Shown: positions 33,486-45,939 of the stretch, one piece after another
Layout: every line of letters begins with the position of its first letter
How positions within the stretch are numbered: position 1 is the stretch's first letter
From: Maratus speciosus
Lineage: Eukaryota; Arthropoda; Arachnida; Araneae; Salticidae
Reading direction: 5' to 3'
Assembly: GCA_963932465.1 (NCBI GenBank)
Contig: OZ010795.1
Location: 475,096,806-475,160,805, forward strand
Length of the DNA: 64,000 nucleotides
Notes under the pieces: generated by a model
What the model was told of the DNA's origin: nothing
Database searches by the model: none
Seen by the model: only the letters and a program-made list of their open reading frames with translations
Program-made: the position numbers and the translations under genes

Positions 33486-35768
33486 GTAATTACGGGAGTG
33501 TGGCTGCAGCACCATTAGTTTTTTTTCTTTTTTAAATAAAGAGATTAAAAAGTAATTTAACATTAGGAGCTATAAACTTTAAATTAATAAAATTCCTAAA
33601 CTACTTCACCGAATGATTTCCCATTTGGTATCCGAAAGTTAAAAAACAAAAAACAACAAAAAAAAAAAATCGAAAATAAAATCGGAATTTCTTGGAAAAT
33701 CCATAGATGGTGTCAAAATAGGGTGTTCATTTTGAAAATGTATTAAAATTTCACTGTAGAGACGGCTCCGAAAACTGAAAGAAACCATACTTCCGAATCA
33801 AAAGGCTAGTTTATTTTTCACTGCTATAATTTTTTAATTAAAAATTATGGGGTGTACTCTTTTTTAATTTTTATTTTTTTACGACTGTGCATATCTCAAA
33901 GCTAAATAGAAAGATTAACAGAAAGGTAAAAAAAGAAAGAAAATCCTTTCTGGTTTAAATCCGAGAAGAAAAGGTTGGCATCAATCTATCCATCAACGCT
34001 ACCAGGCATGTATTATGCCTGGTAGACGCAAATCCAGGTTGACGCAAATTTGGAAACTTATTGTAAGCATAGCACTTGTCAATGGCGCTGTCAATAAACA
34101 TACTTTTCACTAGTGGAAACGCCCGTCCTAGGACGGTTGGTAGAAATCGTGGTTTTCCCTTAAAATTTTAAATAATTGATCAAAATATTTATATACTATT
34201 ATTCCGTAATAGAGCTATTTGGTTTAAAAATCATAAAAAGTCAGTAAATTGAAATAAAGTTTTCAAGCAATTTACATTTGAAAGTGCACCCTCCCTATTC
34301 AACGGTGTAAAATTTAAAATTATGTAATGTTGAAAAGTAATTTAGTTTCGAAAAAATAAGAAAAAAAAAAGGAAAATGGATTAAGTATTCATCAAATCAT
34401 TTTTTCCAAAATAAATTAAACATACAAATCTGAAACAAACAAACTAAAGACTATGTTTATTACATTAATACTCAGAAAATAGAGTACTTTTATGTTAGTT
34501 TGACTATATGATAAATCGCCAAATATTGTTCCCATTGACATCATTCATATTTCATTAATTTCGCTTAAAATATAAACTTTTAAACCATTTCATTTAAAAG
34601 GCATTATTTAAAATACAAACATTCAAAATACATATATTGCATACAATTAGTAAAATACATGCCTTTCACTCACTTCCTTTAAAATACATAACAATAATAA
34701 TAAATACCATAGCATTTTATTTTAACTTTAAAGTATTGTTTCTAAACTGCACACGCGGCGACGTAACTACTATTGGCGAGATTTGCCACCGGATAACGTA
34801 AAAGTACCGAAAATAGACTTGAGTTTTCTAAGACTTCGCTTTTAAATTAAAAACTATTTTCCTTCGTTTATAGGCGAATGACGTCAAAAGCATATTAATA
34901 CGACACGAGTTAAAATATTCAATGCACGAAAGTTTTTAAATTTTTATCAGCGAATTTTCAAAAATGAATGACTCACTACACATTATTTACATTTGTAAAA
35001 TTAATCACAATTTCTAAAATGTTCGTTTATTTATATCGGTAATCTGTTGTTGGTAGAAAAATACAATTTTTTACCTTTCTAACGCAGTTTGTCCAATAAT
35101 GTTCTGAGAAATACTTTTCGAGCTATTAATTTTTTCAGTAACTTGAAATATTTCATTTTCCGAGATTAATCTGTGGCAACGATTAGCGAAAAAGCCAGTC
35201 GTCAGCAACGCGTAGCTTTTTATTAAAGAGGATGCTTCTTTCCCGTGTCACTTGTGCCTATACATTTCATCACAATAAATGATTGCTACAGTGCCCTCTA
35301 CAAACCTTAAAGTTTGTACCACGAGTTCGAAATCACCCTGTATACCGTCTCAAATATATTGCAATTAGATTCAGATCTTCATTTTAAAGTTTTCACAAGC
35401 GGGAGCAGACTATAATTCTAACATTAATTAATATGCCTAAATAACAGTTTTTAAGAAAAAAAAATGTACAATAAATGAGAAGCTTAAGAGAGATAGATAA
35501 AAAAATATTTTCTGAAAAGAATTTTGCATTTATCTCATTTATATCAAAAGAACGAAAAAAAAAGTGAACTGCAGTTCCCAGAACGTGACTTATTTATATG
35601 TCAACCCGCATATAAATATTTCATTGAATATACCGGAAATTTTAACTATGGCAATTTAGAAACTTTCATGTTGGAAATAAATTCCAGACATAATTATTTT
35701 CCAACTGGAAGCGAACTGTAAAATTTTAATTTAATGCGATTCGTTTTTATTTATTACACATTTAACTC

Positions 35769-35770
<2 letters not shown>
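33486..35770. other. AT-rich DNA, scattered repeat fragments
   Basis: 33545-33770 shares TTTAACATTAGRAGCT and CAAAATAGGGTGTT with 46780-46910. 34245-34340 is a fragment of the H1/H2 Helitron body (ACGGTGTAAAATTTAAAAT). 34500-34560 echoes ATCGCCAAATATTGTTCC from 9030. No gene recognised. Confidence 0.45.

Positions 35771-35815
<45 letters not shown>
35771..35815. repeat. T-run of about 45 bases
   Basis: An unbroken run of T. It may be the tail of a minus-strand retroposed copy, but no body with target duplications was recognised. Confidence 0.9.
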
Positions 35816-35821
<6 letters not shown>

Positions 35822-35849
35822 AATATGGAATTTTGTAATGGATTTTTAA

Positions 35850-36110
35850 CCCACTTCCTGGGAGGCTACAATAATAACAAGTTGGAAATTGTACGTCAAA
35901 CGTGGCAAATAAGGAGCGATCGTACTATAACTAGTTTTATAAATATTCAGATCTTGATGCAATAGCTGTTGCACTCTTACATGCAAAAATGCATGAATAC
36001 AAAATTTGTTACGATTATATGTATTAAATTTAGTAATACGGAAATAATGACTCCGTCTTAAATAGAACATAGATTCATTACCTAACATAGAATATCATTG
36101 ATGACTAATT
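35850..36110. repeat. Dispersed repeat R5, copy 1
   Basis: Matches 63760-63990: TGTACGTCAAACGTG, CGTACTATAACTAGTTTTA, TGCAAAAATGCATGAATACAA, TACGATTATATGTATTAAAT. Similar but clearly diverged; function unknown. Confidence 0.8.
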
Positions 36111-36184
36111 ACGTATGATAGGATTTAATAGAATAAAGAAAATTTTTATGAATATCTTTTTAAGTTGTGATTCGATTTTCCTAA

Positions 36185-36645
36185 CCCCCCCCCCCCCTTT
36201 AATTTAGATAAATGGGTTTATCATGCAGAATTATCCGATTTGCTTCAAATTTGTTATACCGATTTATTCTGATAAGGCGATCCCGGATTAGACTTGGAGG
36301 TTCATTGTTTAAGTATAAAGGGGGAGGGAATGAGTGGCTAATCATCCCTCCCCCCTTAATTTAGATAAATGGGGTTTTCATGCAGAATTATCCCATTTAC
36401 TTCAAAATTGGTATACCGATTTATACTGATAAGGCGCTTCCCTGATTAGATTTGGAGGTTCATTGGCTAAGTATAAAGGGGACAATGGGGGAGCTAATCC
36501 CCCATTAATCTGGCTAAATGGTTTTTTGTCGATTCCTTTATTTTTTGAGGGGCATTATTCCTTGAAATAAGAGCATAACTTACAATTAGTGTGAATAGCC
36601 CATGAGCTCATAGCCATCAGTTTAACTGGACACTTTTTTCTTTAT
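36185..36645 (-). repeat. Repeat family R1, distal copy
   Basis: Starts after a 13-base C-run. It contains two and a half units in the same orientation as 2180-2640, followed by the same tail (GAGGGGCATTATTCCTTG through CATCAGTTTAACTGG). It ends shortly before Helitron 36679. Confidence 0.85.
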
Positions 36646-37499
36646 TTTCTTTCTTGATCTCTTTCTTCATAAATAAAACTAGGGGATCGTACCCGGGCTT
36701 CCCGGGTTACAGAATATAGGTGAAAACATTTTTTTAAACTGAAAACTAATAATTGTTTATATGCAATAATTTTTTTAGAATACCCACTTACATTATAAAA
36801 GCATTTTTCATATCAAAAATACGAATTATACAATCAAATAAATTTTTGAAATTTATCAAAAGCGATAATTTCTTATTAGCCACATGCTAAGAGACCAAGA
36901 TTTTGCTACTTACGGCATCCTTTTATATTCTGAAAATTTCAGAGCTTACATATCTGTTAAATTTGTGTTTTATTTATATGATTTTATTTATTTATTCATA
37001 GGGAAGTTTTTTTAAAAATGGATATTAGCCGAAAGAAAATGATGAACTCTTTATTTTGTTTTAAGGGCAAACGGATTAATCTTTCGTAATCGAGCTCCGC
37101 GCACTATAGATAAATTAAAAAATATTTTACGCTTAAAATTGTTTTTAAAACCATAGACAATCAGTAAACTGAGATGAACTTTGCAAACAAATTCCATTTG
37201 AAAAAAAAAAATTCTATTTAGTGATCTAAAAATTTAAATTTTACGATTACAAATATGTTACATTGGTGTTTTTTCAACATTATTCTTTTACTTGTTTATA
37301 AAAGAAGTATATTGATTTCGTTAATTTGTCTTTCACAAATATGTTAGATTGGTGTTTTTTTAATATTTTTTTTTTATAAAGGAAGTATTAATTTCGTTAT
37401 GAAAAAAAAAAAAAAAAATCAGAAACAAATGCTGAACAATGTTTGTTGCTTTATGTGCAAAATGTTTATTATTATTATGTATTGAAACCGTCACGTGAT

Positions 37500-37760
37500 A
37501 AGATAAACTTAAAAAAAATCATGCTTAAAAATTATTTTAGGAAACATAATACATCAGTCAATTAAGATGCAGTTTTTAAACAAACTGCATTTTAAAGTAA
37601 TTTTTTTCCCTATGCAACGAAAATTGAAAATGTACGATGTTCAGAAGATTAAAAAATTGCAGTAGCGAAAATTTCAAAACCGAAATTTGATCTGAAGTGT
37701 TGCCGTTCGCAAAATGGCGTCAGCGTTACGCACAGATACATTTGTTCTTTATAATATAGA
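37500..37760 (-). repeat. Nested second H1 5' end
   Basis: CGTTACGCACAGATACATTT followed by GTTCTTTATAATATAGA and T repeats the right end of the same Helitron (39700-39738). The GCAGTAG and ACGATGTTCAGAAG segments lie upstream. No CTAG partner is visible, so it is a truncated internal copy. Confidence 0.75.
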
Positions 37761-38484
37761 TACATAATCTGTAAGATATAATAAAGATCAGTTATTAGGA
37801 TGTGGTTATCAATTGAAACTCTTGTGCTTGGTATTCCAGAATGAAAAACAACAATTTTCACCTTCTCAAAATTTGCATACGTACTTCTCATATCCATATT
37901 CATCATTTTTTTTAAATTGTATTTTGTTTGATCATTTTAAAATAATTTTAACTCAAAACTTGTAGTCACGATTGTCAGTAATATCTTTTATGTGAACAGA
38001 CGCACTCTTTACTTGAGATTCTAATCTCAATTCCGGAGAGTAAAAATTTCCGTAATTTATGTTTTTAAGACGCATTTATGTTAAAATGTTTAGTTTTATC
38101 TAAGAAAATGATCGTTTTCTTTTAAATATGACTTAATTTTCACTTAAATAAGCATTTCACCTAGTGTCTGAAACTTAGTATCAGTACACATGCAGAAGGA
38201 AAAACAATATAGATAATTTATGAGGAAAAATGCGTGTTTTCAAAAGCAGTAAGGCATTTTCCGTTATTATGCCCCATATATAATATTATGCTCCTAATGC
38301 GATTTTGCGTCACTGCAATTTCGAATTTTTATCAGAAAATGCCATGAATAACGATAAAAATACCTCATTATTTCTCCCTTCTCTGCAATAATGAAAGCTA
38401 TCTAATTTTCACCATTTTGGAGAAATTTCCTAAAATGCTTTTAAAATTAAAATATAAAAGTGGGGATATTAAAAAAAACAGATA

Positions 38485-38662
38485 CAGGGTTCGTACGGGT
38501 ACCGTTATTTTCAAGGACCAATATCAGAATTTTTTTTATAGAAAAATAAATCTAGTTTAACCGGACGAAATTTCGCCTTATTTCAGGAGAGATTTTCCAT
38601 AAGAAAATACTGGTACCGAAGAATTTCTTAGTCATGAAATTCAAGCACCCGTACGAACCCTG
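38485..38662. mobile_element. 178-bp MITE, 16-bp ends, 5-bp TSD
   Basis: Ends CAGGGTTCGTACGGGT and ACCCGTACGAACCCTG are perfect inverses. AGATA flanks both sides (38480-38484; 38663-38667), and the sister Helitron has a single AGATA at 19361-19365, which proves the boundaries. The CAGGG start recalls hAT, but hAT makes 8-bp duplications, so I leave the superfamily open. Confidence 0.93.
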
Positions 38663-39738
38663 AGATAGTGCGATCACATCTACAAATGAACACCTTTATG
38701 TTAAAAAAAATAGTAAAATTGGTTCAGCAGAAATATCAGGGCAGATGACTAAAAAACACACTTGTGTTTTAAATATATAGATTATATAAATTTATGAAAA
38801 ATTAAATTAAGTAAATTATGTTATTTTGATAAAATTGTAGTAGAATGTCCTAAAGAATATCATTAAAATTTTATTATTCGAGAAAATTTCTGACAAAAAC
38901 TTCAGGAACATGATATTATTTTAAACCTCGAATTATTTGTTTGCTTGTCCAACTCGGAAAAGCAAATCCATCCAGGCGAGAATCATCAATTTCTGTAATA
39001 TAATTATAAATCGCTATTATTTGCATGTCACCTCTCTCTTTATAAAGACACTCTAAATTTTTGTAAAACATTTGCGTTTTATCAGTGTATGATTTCGAAT
39101 ACATTATTTTCAAAAGTGAAGCATTTTCACCTGTGAAGAATTTCAAAGTAGCTGGGCTGTGAAAATGACGCACTTCTACAAAACATAATTTAGGTTTAAG
39201 AATTAAATTACACGCTTTTTTATAAAATGACGTCCTTTACATCCACTAAAGCAATCCACTTTTACAATAAAGTTGTAAACTTCGTCTATAGAAAAGTATG
39301 CATATGACGTCATTATCAAGGAATAACAGACAATATTCTTTACATAACCCGTATATTAATTTCAGCTTTTTTTTCAGATTTTATCAAAAAATGGCAACAA
39401 AATATACAGTATCTCCTATTTCCGACTATTTTCCGTTTACTTTCAATAGAAATGGGGTACTTTTGTTGCCACGATTAGAAAAGTGGTATTAAAAACTACA
39501 AAAAAATTAATATCTCAAAAATAAATTAAGATACAGCTTTCAAACAAACTGCATTTAAAAGAGCTTTTTTTTCCTCATACAACGGTGTAAAAATTTAAAA
39601 TGTACGATGTTTAGAAGTTTAAAAATTTTCAGTAGAGAAAATTGCAAAACCAAAATTTTATTTCAAATTTCAAAGTGTTGCCATTCGCAAAATGACGTAT
39701 GCGTTACGCACAGATATGTTTGTCCTTTATAATATAGA

Positions 39739-40311
39739 TAGAGAAAAAAAAATATACATATTTTAATCAATACATTTGCTTGAACTTTCTACCAAGCGTA
39801 AAGAAGGAAAGAAAACACAAAAACATAGTGAATTTTTCATAATCGAGTTGCCTCCGCCATGTAAAGGAATTATTTGAGAAAAACATGAATTTGCAGTCAA
39901 AGATTTAGGCTGTATTTTCAAGATGACCCTTGAATGCCTACAAAAGAGAGTTTTTTCAAAAACTATTTTAACTTTTGTTTATTTAACTCAACTTGGTTTT
40001 TGTATGTAAAAATGGAATTTTTGTAATATTTCTCACTCCCTTCCTGATATGCTAGAATTATAAAAAATATGTACAAATGTACGTTTCCGATAATAATACA
40101 ACATCTTAATATTTTTAGAACTTAATTTTAAATTAGAAAATCAATTTTAATGCATTTTTCCATTAGCCCGCCATGCATAAGGGATAAACTGCCATATTTC
40201 TGTATGGTTACCATTGTACACGAGTTACAATAACAATGGATTTAATTATTCGTCAAAACAAGCTCGCCGAAAAAAGGCCAACTGACTGTGAACCTACAAC
40301 AACGAAATATT
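39739..40311. other. AT-rich DNA, nothing recognised
   Basis: No coding potential or repeat boundary recognised. Confidence 0.5.
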
Positions 40312-40315
40312 TTAA

Positions 40316-40548
40316 CCCGGGAGAACTCGCTAGTGAGAATTTCTCTCATGGTGCCCAATTGCTTCTCTCTTACTTTACATTCGCTTAATATTTTTTTTTT
40401 TTGCTTGGCTTAGTACTTTTATTCACAAATAGGTAAAATAATTGAAATAACATTTTTAAATTTTAATTAAAATGAAAAATGGTTTAAATAAGAGTCTTAA
40501 AAAAAGTACGACGGTGTGAGAAAATCTCAAGCAGCGAGTTCTCCCGGG
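40316..40548. mobile_element. piggyBac-type MITE, family P2
   Basis: TTAA at 40312-40315 and 40549-40552 flank a 233-bp element. Ends CCCGGGAGAACTCGC and GCGAGTTCTCCCGGG are perfect inverses. A second inverted pair, AGAATTTCTC and GAGAAAATCT, lies inside. TTAA duplication with CCC/GGG ends supports piggyBac. Unrelated in sequence to family P1. Confidence 0.92.
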
Positions 40549-40552
40549 TTAA

Positions 40553-41240
40553 GCACTAGAAAGTAGAAGAAAAATAGTGTAATATGTATATTTAAAAATA
40601 TGCTTTAATAAATTAATATTTTTATACAAGTTAAATTATGATTACGTTGAGAAACCAAATTAGAAATGCTAAAAAAAAAAAACTTAAATAATGCTTTTTT
40701 AAATTTCCTGTTACCTTCTCTTAAACTAGAAATCTAGTAAAAATTATAATTTTTTAAAAACAAATTCACTAGTTCGCGCTTTTTACTAAACATAAAAAAC
40801 GATGGATTTTCCATAATCAAGTTCGGTACCAACTCCAGATTAATGCATTGTAATGGAAATTTTTTCGGAAAATTAGGAATTGCAGTTATGAAATTAGGCA
40901 TAGTTCTCATCATGTAATACTATGTTTATAAAATAGCGTGTATTTTTTTAAAATTATTTATATTTTTATAGTTATTTCTCGGTTTATGATTGGAAATCAA
41001 TGTAGTGAAAATAATACGCCAAACAATCATAATCATCATCTTTCTTAAAAAATGAAAATTAATTAAAATTTTAATTCATTTTGAAGATTTTTCTAGAAAA
41101 GTGAATGTTTTCATCAAAATAACGCATCATTAACAATTAATTTTTAAGTAAAAATTAAAACTGATTTAAAGATACATACTTATATCACGCCAGTTGGCGT
41201 AATTTAGAGAGAGTGTAATTCTTGTGAACCTTTATTATTC
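40553..41240. other. AT-rich DNA, nothing recognised
   Basis: No gene or clear repeat recognised. Confidence 0.5.
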
Positions 41241-41342
41241 AAAAAATTTCTCAATAACATTACAAAATTAAGAAATATCCACTGCACACTCTGTATGGCA
41301 TTTTGTGCATTTCTTAATTTTATAGTGTTATTAAGAAGTTTC
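41241..41342. repeat. Imperfect inverted repeat, ~36-bp arms
   Basis: TTTCTCAATAACATTACAAA (left) mirrors TTTATAGTGTTATTAAGAAG (right), with ATTAAGAAAT/ATTTCTTAAT at the inner ends of the arms. Possibly a small MITE; no target duplication seen. Confidence 0.55.
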
Positions 41343-41689
41343 TGACTTTATTCATTTTTAAAACGTGTAGTAGTACTGTGTAAAAATAATATAGTTGTCT
41401 TGTTTCATAGTAGTACTGTGTATATAACAACGTATTCGAAATTCATGTGGATCGGCCAATTTCTACAAAAATTGGAACCTAGAAAATTAAAAGGTCGAAA
41501 AACAGTCGGACGTATACCGAAATGTTGCCTTTTGAACAAAAAATTACTAATTATGAAAATCGCAGCATCTGTTGAAAAGCTATGAGGGTGTATGAGCACC
41601 ATGTATTAACCTCTTTCCTGATTATTTCAAATGAAAATCAAATTTCAAATTAATTGCTTAAGAGGCGCAAAGACCAACATAGTGAAAAA

Positions 41690-41757
41690 GATTCCATGCC
41701 GGGACTCGAATCCGGGCCATCAGTATAGCGCACTGACGTTCTCCCGACTAAACCATA
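41690..41757 (-). tRNA. tRNA-like sequence, probably SINE-derived
   Basis: On the minus strand the A-box-like GTTTAGTCGGGAGAACG and B-box-like GGATTCGAGTCCC flank an anticodon stem TCAGT/ACTGA with loop GCGCTAT. U33 is absent and the T stem pairs imperfectly. It lies just inside the left inverted repeat. I read it as a tRNA-derived repeat or pseudogene. Confidence 0.55.
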
Positions 41758-42034
41758 ATATGGTTCGCACAGACTCCTTAGACTCCTTGGAAACTCCTTA
41801 GAAATGAAAACATTCCCAAGTAGTACTTAGAACTACTTAGATAAGCAAACCACTACTTAGAAACTCCTTATATTGTATTGCGGCTACGGACGCAAGCGAC
41901 ATTGCTGCCGAGGGAAAAAAAAAATCGTGATTGAAAATGCACGGTAAATCCTTTATGCACGTCATTCATCTGAAGTCCAACATTGATTGGGTAGGGTAAT
42001 CTTAATAGCAGGGCTCCCACTAAGTCCGTTTTTT

Positions 42035-45000
42035 GACACTGTTAACCGACCTTTATTTTAAATTTTATCGATGTTTGGCATTTAGCCAAGAATCTCGGAA
42101 AAATCGCGTTTTTCGCAAATATGTTTCAAAAAATATCGTCAAATTTCGTCAATCGATCGCGGAAAAAAATCGTAAATTTTGTCAAAGGATCGTGGGAAAA
42201 CTCGGATTTCTTAAAAAGACGCGAATTTCTTAAAAGACAGCGAAAAAACGCGAATTTACTCAAAGGATCACGAAAAAAACGCGAATTTCGTTAAAGACAG
42301 CGAAAAAACGCGAATTTACTCAAAGGATCACGAAAAAAACGCGAATTTCGTTAAAGATCGAGAAAAAAAAGCAGATTTCCTCAAAAGATCGCGAAAAAAT
42401 CGTTAGTTTCGTCAAACGATCGAAATAAAACAAGAATTCCATTAGAAGATCGCAAATTTCCCTAGAAAATTGCGAAAAACACGTGAATTTCGTCAAAGGA
42501 TCGCGAAAAACACGCAAATTTCGTCAAAGGATCGCGAGAAACATGCGGTTTCCGTCAAAAGATCGCGAAAAAAGTCAGATTCGTTAAACAATCGAAATAA
42601 AACGCGAATTTCTCCCAGAAGATAGCGAAAGAAACGCGAATTTCCTCATAAGATCGCGAAAAAAATGCGAATTCGTCAAAATTTCACCTTCAAAGAAAGC
42701 GATTACCGCTGTTCTAAAAGAATAAATTTAAAACTTGTTATATGTTTTCTTGTATGTTGCATTTAGCATTCTCTTTTTTTGCCTTTTAAAATTTTCTTTA
42801 AGATGTATCATGTCGTCAAAAGATCGCGAAAAATCGGCCAATGTCGTTAAAAGATCGCGAAAAATCGTCAAATTTCGTCAAAAGATCGCGAAAAAAACAC
42901 AAATTTTGTCAAAAGATCGCGAAAAAAAAACCCCACAAATTTCGTCTAAAGATCGCGAAAACCCAAAAATTTCGTCAAAAGATCGCGAAAAAAACGGCAA
43001 ATTTCGTCAAAGGATCGCGAAAAAAAACCACAAATTTCGTCAAAAGATCGCGAAAAAAAACACACATTTCGTCAAAAGATCGCGAAAAAAACACAAATTT
43101 CGTCAAAAGATCGCGAAAAAACCCACAAATTTCGTCAAAAGATCGCGAAAAAACCCACAAATTTCGTCAAAAGAGCGCGTAAAAACTCAAATTTCGTCGA
43201 AAGAATTCGAAAACCCAAAAATTTCGTCAAAAAATAGCGAAAAACGGCAAATATCGTCAAAAGATCGCGAAAAATCTGCAAATGTCGTTAAAAGATCGCG
43301 AAAAATCGGCAAATTTCGTCAAAAGATCGCGTAAAAACTCACAAATTTCGTCAAAAGATCGCGTAAAAACTCACAAATTTCGTCAAAAGATCGCGTAAAA
43401 ACTCACAAATTTCGTCAAAACAGCGCGAAAAAACCCGCAAATTTCGTCAAAAGATCGCGAAAAAAAAACGGCAAATTTCGTCAAAGGATCGCGAAAAAAA
43501 CCTCACAAATTTCGTCAAAAGATCGCGAAAAAAACCACAAATTTCATCAAAAGATCGCGAAAAAAACCACATTTCGTCAAAAGATCGCAAAAAACCCACA
43601 AATTTCGTCAAAAGAGCGCGTAAAAACTCAAATTTCGTCGAAAAATCCCGAAAACCCAAAAATTTCGTCAAAAAATAGCGAAAAAACGGCAAATGTCGTC
43701 AAAAGATCGCGAAAAATCGGCAAATTTCGTTAAAAGATCGCGAAAAATCGGCAAATTTCGTCAAAAGATCGCGTAAAAACTCACAAATTTCGTCAAAAGT
43801 TCGCGTAAAAACTCACAAATTTCGTCAAAAGAGCGCGAAAAACCCCGCAAATTTCGTCAAAAGATCGCGAAAAAAACCCACAAATTTCGTCAAAAGATCG
43901 CGAAAAAAACCCACAAATTTCGTCAAAAGAGCGCGAAAAAAACCACATTTCGTCAAAAGATCGCGAAAAAAACCACAAATTTCGTCAAAAGAGCGCGTAA
44001 AAACTCAAATTTCGTCGAAAGATCCCGAAAACCCCAAAATTTCGTCAAAAAATAGCGAAAAAACGGCAAATGTCGTCAAAAGATCGCGAAAAATCGGCAA
44101 ATTTCGTTAAAAGATCGCGAAAAATCGGCAAATTTCGTCAAAAGATCGCGTAAAAACTCACAAATTTCGTCAAAAGATCGCGTAAAAACTCACAAATTTC
44201 GTCAAAAGAGCGCGAAAAAACCCGCAAATTTCGTCAAAAGATCGCGAAAAAAACCACAAATTTCGTCAAAAGATCGCGTATAAACCCACAAATTTCGTCA
44301 AAAGAGCGCGTAAAAACTCACAAATTTTGTCGAAAGATAGCGAAAACCAAAAATTTCGTCAAAAGATTGCGAAAAAATCACAAATTTCGTCAAAAGATCG
44401 CGTAAAAAAACGGCAAATTTCGTCAAAGGATCGCGAAAAAAACCCCACAAATTTCGTCAAAAGATCGCGAAAAAAACCACATTTCGTCAAAAGATCGCAA
44501 AAGAAACCACAAATTTCGTCAAAAGAGCGCGTAAAAACTCAAATTTCGTCGAAAAATCCCGAAAACCCCAAAATTTCGTCAAAAAATAGCGAAAAAACGG
44601 CAAATGTCGTCAAAAGATCGCGAAAAATCGGCAAATTTCGTTAAAAGATCGCGAAAAATCGGCAAATTTCGTCAAAAGATCGCGTAAAAACTCACAAATT
44701 TCGTCAAAAGATTGCGTAAAAACTCACAAATTTCGTCAAAAGAGCGCGTAAAAACTCAAATTTCGTCGAAAAATCCCGAAAACCCAAAAATTTCGTCAAA
44801 AAATAGCGAAAAAACGGCAAATGTCGTCAAAAGATCGCGAAAAATCGGCAAATTTCGTTAAAAGATCGCGAAAAATCGGCAAATTTCGTCAAAAGATCGC
44901 GTAAAAACTCACAAATTTCGTCAAAAGATCGCGTAAAAACTCACAAATTTCGTCAAAAGAGCGCGAAAAAACCCGCAAATTTCGTCAAAAGATCGCGAAA

Positions 45001-45426
45001 AAAACCACAAATTTCGTCAAAAGAGCGCGTAAAAACTCAAATTTCGTCGAAAGATCCCGAAAATCCAAAAATTTCGTCAAAAAATAGCGAAAAAACGGCA
45101 AATGTCGTCAAAAGATCGCGAAAAATCGGCAAATTTCGTTAAAAGATCGCGAAAAATCGGCAAATTTCGTCAAAAGATCGCGTAAAAACTCACAAATTTC
45201 GTCAAAAGATCGCGTAAAAACTCACAAATTTCGTTAAAAGAGCGCAAAAAACCCCGCAAATTTCGTCAAAAGATCGCGAAAAACCCCACAAATTTCGTCA
45301 AAAGATCGCGTATAAACCCACAAATTTCGTCAAAAGAGCGCGTAAAAACTCACAAATTTTGTCGAAAGATCGCAAAAACCAAAAATTTCGTCAAAAGATT
45401 GCGAAAAAATCACAAATTTCGTCAAA
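42035..45426 (+). repeat. ~28-bp satellite array with higher-order structure
   Basis: Around 115-120 head-to-tail monomers by length (not individually counted), each AAATTTCGTCAAAAGATCGC followed by GAAAAA and a variable CCAC/CGGC/CTCAC end. Monomer length is 25-31 bases. A first block (42035-42690) is more diverged (AAAGGATCGCGAAAAACGCG). A ~120-bp non-repeat spacer (42690-42812) follows, then a homogeneous block. Variant monomers such as AAAATAGCGAAAAAACGGC recur at about 43235, 43676, 44053, 44587, 44804 and 45085. The A-rich repeat reads as a long Ser-Lys-Asp-Arg-rich open frame on the plus strand. That is a by-product of a unit near a multiple of three. Confidence 0.96.
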
Positions 45427-45429
45427 GAG

Positions 45430-45939
45430 CCACTGAGAAAACGCACAGCTAGTGTCGGGAGTGGATTCCCCACCCCCCTCCTCCTCTCTGGTGTAACTTT
45501 TCAGAAGATTTGCTGTGAATTTCAGAACATTTTTTTTTACTCAGAATCACCTGTGTGATATGACCATTGGTCACTGCATAAAAAAGTAGATTGTCAATTT
45601 TGTATTTACACTTACGAAATCAATAAGCAATATATTGTCAATACTGTGGAATTTCAGCACTAACAATTAGATTCTAATGGAGTAAAATTTGTTTTTGAAA
45701 TGTTTTTCTCTCCAAATTGGGCATTAAAAATGAGAGTGTGCATACCACATAACAATGCAGCCCATAAAAACATCGACCAAAAAAAGGGGGGGGGGCAAAT
45801 CTTTAAAACTGTTTTTGGACTCCTTGGATTTTTTGGGTACTCCTTGGATTTTTTCTTCCCAACTCTGTATGAACCCTGCATGGAACTATACCCAGCCTGA
45901 AAAATTTCTACACTATTATATGTTGGCAAGGTTACAAAC
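45430..45939. other. Unique segment right of the satellite
   Basis: Contains a C-rich stretch (CCCCACCCCCCTCCTCCTC, about 45467-45485), a G-run at 45785 and a 22-bp tandem duplication (ACTCCTTGGATTTTTTGGGT, near 45817 and 45840). No gene recognised. Confidence 0.5.

Larger units (their letters stand above)
36679..39738 (-). mobile_element. Non-autonomous Helitron H1, largest copy
   Basis: On the minus strand it begins TCTATATTATAAAGGAC (GA at 39737-39738, then T). It ends with a CCCGGGAAGCCCGGG hairpin, TACGATCCC and a perfect CTAG (36679-36682) next to A. At 3060 bp it contains ~600 bp missing from the sister at 18110-20435, partly matched at 61740-61990. Inside lie a second copy of the family 5' end (37500-37760) and a MITE (38485-38662). 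There is no helicase frame, so it is non-autonomous. Confidence 0.87.

Noticed and set aside
35771..35815. Processed pseudogene tail
   Set aside because: No spliced coding body or target duplication beside the T-run.
42735..43334. 199-codon open frame with a hydrophobic start and repeated SSKDREK units
   Set aside because: The repeats are the 28-bp satellite read in frames that drift together. Similar open stretches occur on both strands of the array, and there is no independent coding signal.
42035..45426. Regular ~28-bp repeats resembling a CRISPR array
   Set aside because: Monomers are contiguous with no unique spacers, in a eukaryotic transposon-rich context.
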